From Bacilli bacterium (GTDB lineage Bacteria; Bacillota_I; Bacilli_A; RF39; UBA660): 64,000 nt of DNA. How positions within the stretch are numbered: position 1 is the first letter of the stretch; each line of letters opens with the position of its first letter. Under the pieces are notes generated by a model that saw only the letters and a program-made list of their open reading frames with translations, made no database searches and had not been told where the DNA came from. Made by a program: the position numbers and the translations under genes. Positions 6,675 to 16,659 of this stretch are shown here, piece after piece. The stretch is from NCBI GenBank assembly GCA_017450205.1, contig JAFSVF010000017.1, positions 33,902-97,901 of the forward strand, given 5' to 3'.

Positions 6675-8153
6675 ATGAAAAAACTTTTAAAATGCGTGAG
6701 TGTTTTTGTTTTGGTATTCGCATTAATGCCTATAGTTAAGGCTGATGGACCTGCTGAAGCAATTACATCAGGAAATCTAACTCTAAAGAGTATTCCACTT
6801 ACTAAAGAAAAAGATAGAATGTGGTATCCAAATGTTCAAGAAGAGTTTAGTGAATGGGATGATTATGACCTAGATATTGATGATGAGGATATTAATAAAG
6901 GTGTTCTAAAAAAGTGGAATGAAGAACATGATGAAATAATCGCTACAAAAAACGTAACTATTACATATGAATATGATGAGGCAATCAAAAAGGTTGTTGA
7001 TGGACTTATTGCTAAATTAGGAGATAATCCTATTGAATTTGAATTAAATGATGTTGAAGCATTAACATATAGAATTTCTGCAGATTCATATTTAACTGAT
7101 CATCCTGAATACCAAGGTGAAATTGATTTTCCATTCTTCTTTTCTAATTTTTCATTAGACTTAATGAAAACAATAGAATATAAGAATTTCAATTTACTTG
7201 TTGGAGCAGGTGGAGGATACTATTTAAATAATTCAAATATGGGAGAATTATCATTCATATATGATGATGTGTTCTATGGATGTGGTCCTACCACAATTAT
7301 TCAATACAATGCAGTTGTATTTATTCCTGAAGGAGCAACTGATGTACCAAAAGCTATAAAAGATAGATTATCTAAATATTTTAACGTTAAAAGTGTATCA
7401 GATACATATGGTAATATTGGACCTTTAACTGCTAAAGATTTAGCAGAAATCAAAGACAGACAATACTATCAAACAAATAAAAATGATTCGTCTTCTGTAG
7501 CTGGTCAATATGCTACAGAAGACGAATATATAGCCTCAATAGACTATAATACTTTTATATATGGTGATTATGCTACTAAAGATTCACCAGTTTATTTTGT
7601 TGAAATGGCAGATGGAGCTGTAGCTGCAGTTGTAGTTTATGAAGATTCAGAAAAGAATGCTGATGAGAGAGAGTTTAAAACATCAGATGTAGGAACTGGA
7701 ATTGAAGTATCAGTTGATGGAATTATTCCATTAGATACACTTATTCATGTTGCTAGAGTTACATCTGGTGATGAATACGATAAAATAGTAAAAATATTAA
7801 AAAATAATAATGTTGATATGTTTGATTTAAAAATGATTACAAAATCGAATGAAACTATCACTAAATTAGATGATGGAAAATTTAGAGTAAAATTACCTAT
7901 TAAAGAAGAATTTAAAGGTAAAGAGTTAAAAGTATATTATGTAGGTGATGATGATAAAGTTGAAGAATATAAAGTAACTATCTCAGATGATGGTAATTAT
8001 GCAATATTTGAAACTGATCACTTTAGTATTTATACTTTAGCAGCAGGAGCTGCAACTAAAAATCCTAAAACAGGAGATAGTATTATGATATATGTAGCTA
8101 TACTTATATTATCTTCTGCATATCTATTAACAAGAAAATTAAGAAAAAACTAA
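6675..8153 (+). CDS. Sortase-anchored surface protein
   Basis: A 492-residue exported protein. Residues 1-24 form a signal peptide (MKKLLKCVSVFVLVFALMPI). The C-terminus is a cell-wall sorting signal: NPKTGD, a hydrophobic segment (IMIYVAILILSSAYLL) and a basic tail TRKLRKN. The middle is acidic, without Cys-rich or repeat architecture, and ends in a beta-rich stretch (DGNYAIFETDHFSIYTLA) of the type often seen just before anchors. It should be displayed on peptidoglycan by a sortase, which is not in this window. The RBS AGGAGG lies only 4 nt from the ATG, inside an 18 nt block almost identical to the 5' end of RNA A. Confidence 0.8.
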   Translation: MKKLLKCVSVFVLVFALMPIVKADGPAEAITSGNLTLKSIPLTKEKDRMWYPNVQEEFSEWDDYDLDIDDEDINKGVLKKWNEEHDEIIATKNVTITYEYDEAIKKVVDGLIAKLGDNPIEFELNDVEALTYRISADSYLTDHPEYQGEIDFPFFFSNFSLDLMKTIEYKNFNLLVGAGGGYYLNNSNMGELSFIYDDVFYGCGPTTIIQYNAVVFIPEGATDVPKAIKDRLSKYFNVKSVSDTYGNIGPLTAKDLAEIKDRQYYQTNKNDSSSVAGQYATEDEYIASIDYNTFIYGDYATKDSPVYFVEMADGAVAAVVVYEDSEKNADEREFKTSDVGTGIEVSVDGIIPLDTLIHVARVTSGDEYDKIVKILKNNNVDMFDLKMITKSNETITKLDDGKFRVKLPIKEEFKGKELKVYYVGDDDKVEEYKVTISDDGNYAIFETDHFSIYTLAAGAATKNPKTGDSIMIYVAILILSSAYLLTRKLRKN

Positions 8154-8173
8154 TTAAATAACACTATTTCCTA

Positions 8174-8204
8174 GGGAAGAACGACGGTTCTTCCTTTTAT
8201 TTTC
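8174..8204 (+). terminator. Intrinsic terminator
   Basis: GGAAGAAC (8175-8182) and GTTCTTCC (8187-8194) with a GACG loop, then TTTTATTTT. Confidence 0.9.
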
Positions 8205-8256
8205 TTGTTTATTTAAGTGTTTTAAGTTATACTACATATAATTTGAAAGGATTAAT

Positions 8257-9573
8257 ATGAAAGAAGCAATTAGTTTTATCAAAAATCAAAATATTAGTAC
8301 TGATGAACCAGTAATTGTAGCATGCTCAGGTGGTCCAGATAGCATGTTCCTTTTGAGTGTTTTAAATAACCTGGGGCTAAAAGTTGTATGTGCTCATGTT
8401 AATCATAATGTAAGAGTAGAATCTATTGATGAATATAAATTTATGAAAGACTATTGTAGTAAAAATAATATTATATTTGAAGGTACTGAGTTAACAAATG
8501 CTCCTACAAAAGATTTTGAAAACTATGCAAGAATGTTTAGATATAAATTTTTTGAAGAATTAATCAAAAAATATAATTCTAAATATTTATTTACAGCTCA
8601 TCATGGTGATGATTTAATTGAAACGATTCTTATGAGAATTTCAAGAGGATCTACTCTTAATGGATATGCAGGTTTTAATTTTATAACTGAAAAAAATAAT
8701 TACAAAATAATTAGACCTCTTATCTATATGACTAAAGAAGAAATTGAAAACTATAATGATAATAACAATATTCCATATAATATTGATAATACTAATTTTG
8801 AAGATGAACATACAAGAAATAGATTTAGGCATAAAGTATTACCATTCTTAAAAAGCGAAAATAAGAATATTCATAAACAATTTATTAAATATCATAATAC
8901 TGTTCAATCTTATTATGATTATGTTAATAACTTAGTGTATATCAACAAAGCAAAAATGTTTAAGAATGACATTTTAGATTTAAACCAATACAATGAGCTT
9001 GATGATTTTCTTAAAGATAAAATTCTTTGTGAAATTATTAGAGATTATTATCCAGATGACTTATATTATGTTGGTTCATCTCACGTTAATGAAATAGTTA
9101 AATTAATTAATTGTGATAAAGCATCACTAACTATTAGCTTACCTCGAGGTATCAAAATTCATAAAGAATATGATAAATTAATCTTCAATTTTAAAGAAAC
9201 TACATATAATGATTATTTTTATGAATTAAAAGAAGAAAATGAGACACCATTGGGTAATATATATATAGTAAGTGAATCAAATGATACAAGTAATTTCACT
9301 ATTAGATTAAAGAAAGATTCATATATAATTAGGAATATAAAAGAAGGAGATAAAATGACTGTCAAAAATATGACTAGTCCTAAAAAAATTAAAGATATTT
9401 TAATTAATGAAAAAATTCCTGCTAATATAAGAAAGAAACTCCCTGTATTAGTTAATTCAAACAATGAAATTGTATGGATTCCAGGTATAAAGAAAAGCAA
9501 TTTTGATATTCCAATTAATGGTGAGTATGATATAATAATTAAGTATGTAAAGGAGATTAAAAATGAAGAATAA
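8257..9573 (+). CDS. tilS: tRNA(Ile)-lysidine synthetase TilS
   Basis: TilS attaches lysine to C34 of tRNA-Ile2 so that it reads AUA. The N-terminal PP-loop ATPase motif ACSGGPDSMFLL is near residue 24, followed by CAHVNHNVR and the ATP-pyrophosphatase block TAHHGDDLIETILMRI. The middle and C-terminal domains bind tRNA; IRNIKEGDKM and NEIVWIPGIKKS mark the C-terminal domain. It has 438 residues, a normal length. TATAAT (8237-8242) and GAAAGG precede it. It overlaps ftsH by 11 nt. In Bacillus hpt lies between tilS and ftsH; here it is absent. Confidence 0.93.
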   Translation: MKEAISFIKNQNISTDEPVIVACSGGPDSMFLLSVLNNLGLKVVCAHVNHNVRVESIDEYKFMKDYCSKNNIIFEGTELTNAPTKDFENYARMFRYKFFEELIKKYNSKYLFTAHHGDDLIETILMRISRGSTLNGYAGFNFITEKNNYKIIRPLIYMTKEEIENYNDNNNIPYNIDNTNFEDEHTRNRFRHKVLPFLKSENKNIHKQFIKYHNTVQSYYDYVNNLVYINKAKMFKNDILDLNQYNELDDFLKDKILCEIIRDYYPDDLYYVGSSHVNEIVKLINCDKASLTISLPRGIKIHKEYDKLIFNFKETTYNDYFYELKEENETPLGNIYIVSESNDTSNFTIRLKKDSYIIRNIKEGDKMTVKNMTSPKKIKDILINEKIPANIRKKLPVLVNSNNEIVWIPGIKKSNFDIPINGEYDIIIKYVKEIKNEE

Positions 9574-11542
9574 GAAAAAAGATTATAGAAAATTTAGTTC
9601 ATATATAATGCTTATTGTTGCTATCGCAGTTATCTTTGTATTATATAGTTTAGGAAATACAAAATATAATGATTTTAGTTATGATGAATTACTTAAACAT
9701 TTTAATGAAAATGAAGTAACTGAAATTAAAACTTCAAATCATACAGGAGATCAAACAATAATTATTGTAGGTAAACTAAAAGATTATAAAGACAATGAAT
9801 ACTTCAAAGTTAGTGCTCCATATGGACAAAGTACTTCAGAAGTAATTCAAAGTTATTATGAAAAGAATAACTTTAAATGGGAAGTTATTAAGAATTCAGA
9901 AAATTCTAACTGGATTGTATTACTAGTAAACGTAGTTCCTATTGTTTTAATTCTTGGAGGATGTATGTTCTTATTTTCAAGACTTAATAAAACAAATAGT
10001 AATTCTATGGACTTCGGAAGAAGTAGAGCAAGACTATCTGAAGATGGTGGAAAAGTTAGATTTAAAGATGTAGCTGGATTAAAAGAAGAAAAAGAAGAAG
10101 TTGCTGAAATTATCGACTTCTTAAAGAATCCTAAAAAATTCCAAAAAATGGGTGCTAGAATTCCAAAAGGTGTTTTATTAGAAGGCCCTCCAGGAACTGG
10201 TAAAACTTTACTTGCAAGAGCAGTTGCAGGTGAAGCGAATGTACCATTTTATTATATAAGTGGTTCTGATTTCGTTGAATTATTCGTTGGTGTTGGTGCA
10301 TCACGTGTAAGAGACATGTTCAAACAAGCTAAAGCTTCTGCTCCATGCTTAATTTTCATTGATGAAATTGATGCAGTTGGACGTCAAAGAGGTACTGGTT
10401 TAGGTGGTGGACATGATGAAAGAGAACAAACACTTAACCAATTATTAACTGAAATGGATGGATTTGGTGTTAATGAAGGTATTATCGTTATGGCTGCAAC
10501 AAATAGACCAGACGTACTTGACCCAGCATTATTAAGACCAGGTCGTTTCGATAGACAAGTTACTGTAGGTCTACCTGACCCAACAGAAAGATTAGATATC
10601 TTAAAAGTACATGCTAAAGGTAAAATTTTAGCAAGCAATGTAAGTTTAGAAAACTTAAGTCATAGAACTCCAGGATTCAGTGGAGCTGATCTAGAAAACT
10701 TACTTAATGAAGCTGCTTTATTAGCAGTTAGACGTGATAAAGAAAAAATCACTATGGCTGAAATTGATGAAGCAACTGATAGAGTACTAATGGGACCTGC
10801 AAAGGTATCTCGTAAATACAATGATAAAGAAAAACAATTAGTAGCAATCCATGAATCAGGACATGCTGTTGTTGGATTAAAACTAGAAGATGCTGAAGAT
10901 GTACATAAAATCACTATTATCCCAAGAGGATATGCTGGTGGTTATACAATGATGATGCCAAAAGAAGAAAAAATGGCAGTTCAAACTAAGAATGAATTAC
11001 TTGCAAGAATCACTGGTTTACTTGGTGGTAGAGTTGCTGAAGAATTATTCTTAGGAGAAATGACTACTGGAGCAAGTGACGACTTTAGTAAAGCAACTAA
11101 GATTGCTAGAGCTATGGTTACTCAATATGGTATGTCAGATTTAGGACCTCTTACTCTAGAAGAAAAGAATGAAGGAATCTTCTTAGGTAGAGATTATAAT
11201 AAAGCTAGAGACTTTTCAGATGCAGTTGCATTAGAAATTGATAAAGAAGTTCAAAAAATCATTGAAGAATGTTATAAAGAAACTAAGAAAATCTTAAAAG
11301 AAAACGAAAAACTAGTTTGGGCAATTGCAAATGCTTTGGTAGAAAGAGAAACAATTACTAAAGAAGAAATTGAAGAATTAGTTGAAACTGGTAAGATTAC
11401 TGATAGATCTAAAGATGAAACTACAACTGAATTAGATGATTTAAAAGAACAAGCTAAAGAAGCAGGAATCAAAGGTTATACTAAAATGACTGAAGATGAA
11501 CTTAGAAAAGCTTTAAAAGAAAATAAAGAAGACGAAAAATAA
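9563..11542 (+). CDS. ftsH: ATP-dependent zinc metalloprotease FtsH with extra C-terminal domain
   Basis: FtsH is a membrane-anchored AAA+ protease that degrades misfolded membrane and regulatory proteins. Two N-terminal membrane segments (about residues 12-30 and 110-130) flank a short external domain. Walker A GPPGTGKT is near residue 207, Walker [10 protein letters not shown] and the SRH region follow, and the zinc motif HESGH is near residue 430. The last 35 residues ([20 protein letters not shown]...) form a Rho-N/SAP-like helical motif that is not part of standard FtsH and follows an acidic linker. AAGGAG lies before the ATG inside tilS, so the two are translationally coupled. Confidence 0.95.
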   Translation: MKNKKKDYRKFSSYIMLIVAIAVIFVLYSLGNTKYNDFSYDELLKHFNENEVTEIKTSNHTGDQTIIIVGKLKDYKDNEYFKVSAPYGQSTSEVIQSYYEKNNFKWEVIKNSENSNWIVLLVNVVPIVLILGGCMFLFSRLNKTNSNSMDFGRSRARLSEDGGKVRFKDVAGLKEEKEEVAEIIDFLKNPKKFQKMGARIPKGVLLEGPPGTGKTLLARAVAGEANVPFYYISGSDFVELFVGVGASRVRDMFKQAKASAPCLIFIDEIDAVGRQRGTGLGGGHDEREQTLNQLLTEMDGFGVNEGIIVMAATNRPDVLDPALLRPGRFDRQVTVGLPDPTERLDILKVHAKGKILASNVSLENLSHRTPGFSGADLENLLNEAALLAVRRDKEKITMAEIDEATDRVLMGPAKVSRKYNDKEKQLVAIHESGHAVVGLKLEDAEDVHKITIIPRGYAGGYTMMMPKEEKMAVQTKNELLARITGLLGGRVAEELFLGEMTTGASDDFSKATKIARAMVTQYGMSDLGPLTLEEKNEGIFLGRDYNKARDFSDAVALEIDKEVQKIIEECYKETKKILKENEKLVWAIANALVERETITKEEIEELVETGKITDRSKDETTTELDDLKEQAKEAGIKGYTKMTEDELRKALKENKEDEK

Positions 11543-11557
11543 TTCGTCTTTTTTTGT
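11529..11557 (+). terminator. Terminator of tilS-ftsH
   Basis: AAGACGAA (11529-11536) pairs with TTCGTCTT (11543-11550); TTTTTG follows. The loop contains the ftsH stop codon. Confidence 0.85.
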
Positions 11558-11612
11558 TTTGTCTCTATACTAAAAAGTCACTTATTTGATATACTAATAT
11601 TAGGTGACTATG

Positions 11613-12323
11613 ATGAAAATAGATAAGAAAGTAAATGTATATAATACAACAGCTTCTTTTATTATTTTTTCGCTGATTTTAGTAATTGGAATAGTTGGAA
11701 TGTTTATGTTTTTAAACTTAATGGGAAAGAATACATCTTATCCAGAAGATGAAGAAACAACAACCACAACAACTGCTGAGACAACAACTACTAAAGTAGA
11801 AGAAGATAATTTTATTTCATATGTTGCAAAATTAAATAATATTACATCAAGTTATAAATTTAAAAAAAATTATGATGTAAGAATAAATTATCAAGGTACA
11901 AATTATTATTTTAAATGTACAAAAATTGAAGATGATAATTGTATATCAGGATTTGGATTGTTAAATTATGATAATACATCTATTCCTTTATTTATATTTG
12001 ATAAATCAGAAGATAATTATCTAACAAATAATAAAGAATATTATATAATTGTAGATGGTAATTATGTAATATTAACATATGACAATACAACACATATTTA
12101 TACTAAAGATGGAAATTCTTATTTAGATATTAATTCAATATTAACCTCATTTAATACAAATGATTCAAGCATATCTAAAACGAATGATACTATACCAGTT
12201 TTAAATGATGATACATTAACTTATTATAGTTGCGATACTAATACAGTTATAAAAAAAGAACTATCTTTAAAGAATAAACAACTAAATAGTTCTGAAAAGA
12301 TAGATAATGGTATATGTGAATAA
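11613..12323 (+). CDS. Single-pass membrane protein with Thr-rich stalk
   Basis: A 236-residue protein: a short cytoplasmic N-terminus, one membrane segment (about residues 15-42), a Thr/Glu stalk (TTTTTTAETTTTK) and an external domain with several Cys near KCTKIEDDNCISGF. I recognise no family. ATG 11613 is chosen because AGGTGA lies 5 nt upstream; ATG 11610 would be too close. The same plan (membrane helix, Thr-rich linker, beta-rich ectodomain) recurs at 19075, so the two may be distant paralogs of an envelope protein. Confidence 0.6.
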   Translation: MKIDKKVNVYNTTASFIIFSLILVIGIVGMFMFLNLMGKNTSYPEDEETTTTTTAETTTTKVEEDNFISYVAKLNNITSSYKFKKNYDVRINYQGTNYYFKCTKIEDDNCISGFGLLNYDNTSIPLFIFDKSEDNYLTNNKEYYIIVDGNYVILTYDNTTHIYTKDGNSYLDINSILTSFNTNDSSISKTNDTIPVLNDDTLTYYSCDTNTVIKKELSLKNKQLNSSEKIDNGICE

Positions 12324-12330
12324 ATTTTTT

Positions 12331-12361
12331 GAGTATAAAGAAGAGTATTTATACTCTTTTT
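12331..12361 (+). terminator. Intrinsic terminator
   Basis: GAGTATAAA (12331-12339) pairs with TTTATACTC (12348-12356), then TTTTT. Confidence 0.8.
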
Positions 12362-12403
12362 AATTGAAGTTTGATATAATTTTAATAGAAGGCAGTGATA
12401 TTT

Positions 12404-13207
12404 ATGACAAGAGTAATTTCAATAGTTAATCAAAAAGGAGGAGTTGGTAAAACTACTACTAGTATTAATTTATCATCTTCATTAGGTAAACTAGGGAAAA
12501 AGACTCTTTTAATAGATTTAGACCCACAAGGTAACACATCTACAGGACTTGGAATTAACAAGGGTGAGATTAAAGCTAGTATATATGAATGCCTTAAGGG
12601 GGAAGTATCTACAAAAGATGCTATTATAAAAACTAAATTCGATAGATTATCTGTATTACCATCAACTATTAATCTTGCTGGTATTGGTTTAGAGATTAAT
12701 ATTATGGCATCACAAGATCCAGAATTTAGAATGAATGAACAATTACTAAATGTAATTGAACCAATTAAAAAACAATATGATTATATTATAATTGATTGTC
12801 CACCAAGCTTAGATTTACTAACAACTAATGCATTATGTGCAAGTGATGCAGTAATTATTCCAGTTCAATGTGAATTCTTTGCTCTTGAAGGTATAACTCA
12901 GTTACTAAATACAATTATTAGAACTCAAACTAATTTAAATCCTAAATTACAAATTGAAGGTGTTTTATTAACGCTATTAGATCAAAGAACAATTCTAGGA
13001 TTAGAAGTAGTTGAAGAAGTAAGAAAATATTTCCATGAAAAAGTATTCAATACAATTATTCCAAGATTAATTAGATTAGTTGAAGCACCAAGTCATGGAG
13101 AGCCAATTTGTGAATATGATCCAACTAGTAGAGGCGCTGAAGCATATTTTAATTTAGCTAAGGAGGTTATTAGTAGAGATGAGTCAAACGAACGAGAAAA
13201 CAAATAG
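12404..13207 (+). CDS. parA: Chromosome partitioning ATPase ParA/Soj
   Basis: ParA is the deviant Walker ATPase that with ParB segregates the chromosome origin. The 267-residue protein shows the deviant Walker A KGGVGKTTT near residue 12, switch I DLDPQGNTSTGLG, and Walker B DYIIIDCPPSLDLL; the C-terminal helices match Soj. I use ATG 12404, with TATAAT at 12375-12380 upstream, rather than an in-frame upstream ATA/ATG pair. It overlaps parB by 29 nt. The short N-terminus, lacking an extra HTH, is typical of chromosomal type Ib forms. Confidence 0.95.
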   Translation: MTRVISIVNQKGGVGKTTTSINLSSSLGKLGKKTLLIDLDPQGNTSTGLGINKGEIKASIYECLKGEVSTKDAIIKTKFDRLSVLPSTINLAGIGLEINIMASQDPEFRMNEQLLNVIEPIKKQYDYIIIDCPPSLDLLTTNALCASDAVIIPVQCEFFALEGITQLLNTIIRTQTNLNPKLQIEGVLLTLLDQRTILGLEVVEEVRKYFHEKVFNTIIPRLIRLVEAPSHGEPICEYDPTSRGAEAYFNLAKEVISRDESNERENK

Positions 13208-14090
13208 AAGAAAGGCATTAGGAATTGGTTTAGATCAATTATTTTCTAACAATAATGTTAATCAATTAGATTTTGATACAATTGAAAAAACTATAATTGA
13301 AACTACTCCAGAAAACGAAATTAAATTAATTCCAGTTGATGAGATTAGAAGTAATCCATATCAACCAAGAATTCATTTTGACCAAGATGCTTTAAATGAA
13401 CTTGCTGAATCAATCAAAGAACATGGTGTCTTAGAACCAATCATTGTTAAAAAGAGTATTAAAGGTTATGAATTAGTTGCTGGTGAAAGAAGAACTAAAG
13501 CTTCAAAAATTGCAGGTAAAGCTACAATTCCAGCAATTATTAAAGATTTTGATGATCAATCTATGATGGAAATTGCACTTCTTGAAAACATTCAAAGAGA
13601 AAATCTTACTCCAATCGAAGAAGCTAAAGCTTATAAAAACTTCATGGTAAAAATGGGATTAACTCAAGAAGAAGTAGCAAATAAGTTTAAAAAATCAAGA
13701 TCATATGTTACGAACATGTTAGGTTTATTAAAACTACCATCTGAAGTTCAAAGAGACGTAGTTAATGGAAAAATCTCTATGTCTCATGCAAGAGTATTAT
13801 CAAAATTAGATGATGAAGATAAAATATTAGAGTTAGCTAAGAAAATCAAAGAAGAAGGTATTAGTGTACACGCTCTAGAGAATATGACTCAAAATGAAGA
13901 AATTATAAAAAGAAAACCTATTAAAAGAGATGATACTAATAAAATTCTTTACAAAATATATGAAAAGACAATGAAAGATACTTTAGGAACTAAAGTTTCT
14001 ATTGGTACAAATAAAATTACAATTAATTTTAATTCTAATGAGGACTTAAATAGACTACTTGAAATAATGAATATAAAAGTGGGTGAATAA
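13179..14090 (+). CDS. parB: Chromosome partitioning protein ParB/Spo0J
   Basis: ParB binds parS and spreads as a CTP-dependent clamp. Of 303 residues, the N-terminal CTPase part carries NPYQPR and the box GERRTKASK (usual GERRxRA), then an HTH (TQEEVANKFKKSRSYVTNML) and a C-terminal dimer domain. AAGGAGG lies about 12 nt upstream of the start, inside parA. The unit parA-parB-mscS-DUF951 matches the Firmicutes order. I found no consensus parS site in the window. Confidence 0.95.
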   Translation: MSQTNEKTNRRKALGIGLDQLFSNNNVNQLDFDTIEKTIIETTPENEIKLIPVDEIRSNPYQPRIHFDQDALNELAESIKEHGVLEPIIVKKSIKGYELVAGERRTKASKIAGKATIPAIIKDFDDQSMMEIALLENIQRENLTPIEEAKAYKNFMVKMGLTQEEVANKFKKSRSYVTNMLGLLKLPSEVQRDVVNGKISMSHARVLSKLDDEDKILELAKKIKEEGISVHALENMTQNEEIIKRKPIKRDDTNKILYKIYEKTMKDTLGTKVSIGTNKITINFNSNEDLNRLLEIMNIKVGE

Positions 14091-14091
14091 T

Positions 14092-14898
14092 ATGTCTAAA
14101 GATTTGTTTTTAGATGTGATACGTTCTAAAGAATTCTACGTTCCAATTATAACAATAATGTTTTCAATACTTATTGTTTCTGCATCATCAAGAATAGTTA
14201 AGAAATTATTTAATGATGATGTTCATGACTTTGGAGCAAAAAGAAGAAGAACTGTTGTTATTTTAATAAATAATATTATTAAATATTTAGTTATATTAAT
14301 TGCATTTGTAGTTATACTTTCTTCATGGGGAGTAAATGTAAGTGCAATAGTTGCCGGACTTGGAGTTGCTGGTGCAGTTGCTGGTCTTGCTTTGCAAGAT
14401 GCTCTTAAAGATATAATTATGGGAATTAATATTATTTTAGATAATTATTTTGTAGTAGGAGACCTTGTTACGTTTGGTGATTTTACAGGTACTATTATAG
14501 AATTTGGTTTAAAATCAACTAAAATTAAATCAGTTGATGGAACTACTTTAATTGTTGCTAATAGAGAAATTAGTCAAATAAGGAATCAAAGTTATAAAAA
14601 TGCTTCTATCCAAATTACAATCCCTGTAGCATATGAAGAAGCAGAACCAAAAGTTAAAAAAGAGCTAGAAAGAATATGTGAAGAAATTTCTAAATGGGAT
14701 GAAGTAGTAGGTGAAGCACAATATTTAGGGATTAATAATCTAAATTCTTCAAGTGTTGATTATATGATAACTATTTCATCAAGAATTACTGATAAATGGC
14801 CACTTAAGAGAAAAGTATATGCATATATCAAGAATGAATTTGATAAGAAACATATAAAAATTCCATATCAACAAATTGAGGTACATCATGGAAAATAG
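14092..14898 (+). CDS. MscS-family small-conductance mechanosensitive channel
   Basis: A 268-residue channel protein that releases osmolytes on hypo-osmotic shock. It has three N-terminal membrane helices, the last glycine/alanine-rich pore helix being VAGLGVAGAVAGLALQDALKD, then the beta domain with DLVTFGDFTGTIIEFGLKST and the C-terminal cage domain. ATG 14092 follows GGGTGA and lies one base after the parB stop. Location after parB is conserved in many Firmicutes. Confidence 0.9.
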   Translation: MSKDLFLDVIRSKEFYVPIITIMFSILIVSASSRIVKKLFNDDVHDFGAKRRRTVVILINNIIKYLVILIAFVVILSSWGVNVSAIVAGLGVAGAVAGLALQDALKDIIMGINIILDNYFVVGDLVTFGDFTGTIIEFGLKSTKIKSVDGTTLIVANREISQIRNQSYKNASIQITIPVAYEEAEPKVKKELERICEEISKWDEVVGEAQYLGINNLNSSSVDYMITISSRITDKWPLKRKVYAYIKNEFDKKHIKIPYQQIEVHHGK

Positions 14899-15076
14899 AG
14901 TTTTTAAAATTGGTGATAAAGTTATAATGAAAAAACCACATGCTTGTGGTGAAAATAAATGGATTATTACTCGTGTAGGAGTAGATATGAAATTAAAATG
15001 TATGAATTGCGGACATGAAATCATGATGGATCGTCTAGAATTCAAAAAGAAGTTAAAAGGAGTTTGTGATGAATAG
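14888..15076 (+). CDS. DUF951 small zinc-ribbon-like protein
   Basis: A 62-residue protein of the DUF951 family, marked by DKVIMKKPHACGENKW, an arginine-rich middle and KCMNCGHEIMM. It has three Cys (CG, CMNC) and may bind zinc or RNA; the role is unknown. GAGG precedes ATG 14888, which lies inside the mscS end. It normally sits between parB/mscS and ychF; here an AbgT transporter follows instead. Confidence 0.85.
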   Translation: MENRVFKIGDKVIMKKPHACGENKWIITRVGVDMKLKCMNCGHEIMMDRLEFKKKLKGVCDE

Positions 15077-16610
15077 AATAAAAAGTTTTAAAACAAAAGT
15101 ATTTCTACATCCAATGATGGCTATTATTGTACTTATATTCCTTGTTATTATTCTTAGTGGTATTTTAAATCTATTTGGAGTATCAGCAAGTTACAATACA
15201 GTAAATGCAGTTACTGGGTCATATCAATCTAATTTAGTAACTGTAGAGTCACTATTTAGTTTAAGAGGATTGAAATACATTTTTTCAAATACAGTTGCAA
15301 ACTTTTCTTCGTTTGCACCACTAATAATGCTACTTATATCATTAATTGGTATAGGTATTCTAGAAGAAAGCGGTTTTCTATCAACATTCTTCTTTGCAGT
15401 TACCAAAAGACTTCCAAAATATGTAGTTACATTTATACTATCATTTTTATGTGTAGTATTAAGTATTACGGGAGATGTATCATATGTAATATTTATACCT
15501 ATGGCAGCTCTTTTATTTAAACACGGAAGAAGAAATCCTTTAGCAGGTATTATAGTTTCATTTATATCTATATCTATTGGATTTGGTATTAATTTATTTA
15601 TGAGTGGTATTGATTCATCTTTAGCAGAAATGACTGTATTAGCAGCTAAAATGCATGGTAATTATTCAATGCATTCATTAGGTTTATTATTTATTATGTT
15701 CTTTGCAACTATTATAAGTAGTATTCTAATTACTTATGTATGTGAAAAATATACAATTTATCAATTAGGTAAATATGAACCAGATGAAGAAGAAATAACA
15801 TTTGATAAAGATAAACTAACAAAAAGAGAAGTTAGAGGATTATTATTTGCAGGTATTGGATTTGTTATTTATGCAATTATCTTAATATATAATATTATTC
15901 CTTATGTTCCATTTGGTGGTAATTTTCTAGATTATAGTCAAAGTAGATACATTGATAAGTTATTTGGAGCTAATTCATTCTTCAATAGTGGATTTATCTT
16001 TGTAATAACATTTATGTTCTTCTTAATTGGTTTTCTATATGGTTTAGGAGCTAAAACAATCGAAGATCATAGAGACATGTGTGACTTTTTATCTAAGTCA
16101 TTAGATGGTATTGGAAAGATTATTATTCTTATATTCTTTGCAAGTATTTTAGTATCATTATATAAATATACTAATATTGGTTCATTAATAACTGCACTTT
16201 TCTCAACAGTTATTTATAAATCTAACTTTAGCGGAATACCACTTGTATCACTTGTAATGTTTGTAAGTTTAGTTACTACGATATTCTTACCATCGTTAAC
16301 TGCAAGATGGGAAATTCTATCTGGTACAGTAGTACCTCTATTGATGACTAGTGGATATACAGCTAATTTTGCACAACTATTATTTAGTTCACTTGGAACT
16401 GTACTTTATGGATTTACACCAATTATGGCATATTATGTTATTTATCTATCTTATAGTGATAAATATGACCGTGGAGGTACAGGTATCATTAAAAGCTTAA
16501 GATATTTAATTCCATATGTACTTGTAATATTAGCAATGTGGATTATAATAATTACATTATGGTTATTAGTTGGAATTCCTCTTGGAATTGGTACTAATGT
16601 ATTGTTATAG
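15069..16610 (+). CDS. AbgT-family transporter
   Basis: A 513-residue membrane protein with about ten helices, similar to the p-aminobenzoyl-glutamate / sulfonamide-efflux AbgT family. The N-terminal HPMMAIIVLIFLVIILSGIL, the APLIMLLISLIGIGILEESG block and the SITGDVSYVIFIPMAALLF pore segment are typical. Substrate cannot be told from sequence; import of folate breakdown products or drug export are both known in the family. AAAAGGAG precedes the ATG (15069), 8 nt inside the DUF951 gene. Terminator follows. Confidence 0.85.
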   Translation: MNRIKSFKTKVFLHPMMAIIVLIFLVIILSGILNLFGVSASYNTVNAVTGSYQSNLVTVESLFSLRGLKYIFSNTVANFSSFAPLIMLLISLIGIGILEESGFLSTFFFAVTKRLPKYVVTFILSFLCVVLSITGDVSYVIFIPMAALLFKHGRRNPLAGIIVSFISISIGFGINLFMSGIDSSLAEMTVLAAKMHGNYSMHSLGLLFIMFFATIISSILITYVCEKYTIYQLGKYEPDEEEITFDKDKLTKREVRGLLFAGIGFVIYAIILIYNIIPYVPFGGNFLDYSQSRYIDKLFGANSFFNSGFIFVITFMFFLIGFLYGLGAKTIEDHRDMCDFLSKSLDGIGKIIILIFFASILVSLYKYTNIGSLITALFSTVIYKSNFSGIPLVSLVMFVSLVTTIFLPSLTARWEILSGTVVPLLMTSGYTANFAQLLFSSLGTVLYGFTPIMAYYVIYLSYSDKYDRGGTGIIKSLRYLIPYVLVILAMWIIIITLWLLVGIPLGIGTNVLL

Positions 16611-16636
16611 AATGGTTTATAACCATTCTTTTTTTT
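16609..16636 (+). terminator. Intrinsic terminator
   Basis: AGAATGGTT (16609-16617) pairs with AACCATTCT (16621-16629) around TAT, then TTTTTTT. Confidence 0.9.
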
Positions 16637-16659
16637 GCTATAATATTATTGGTGAAAGT

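Noticed and set aside
9219..9500. Minus-strand 93-residue frame inside tilS
   Set aside because: Opposite strand of a conserved tilS region; no RBS or promoter.
12404..14090. parS site or origin near parAB
   Set aside because: No sequence close to TGTTNCACGTGAAACA and no cluster of DnaA boxes was seen.
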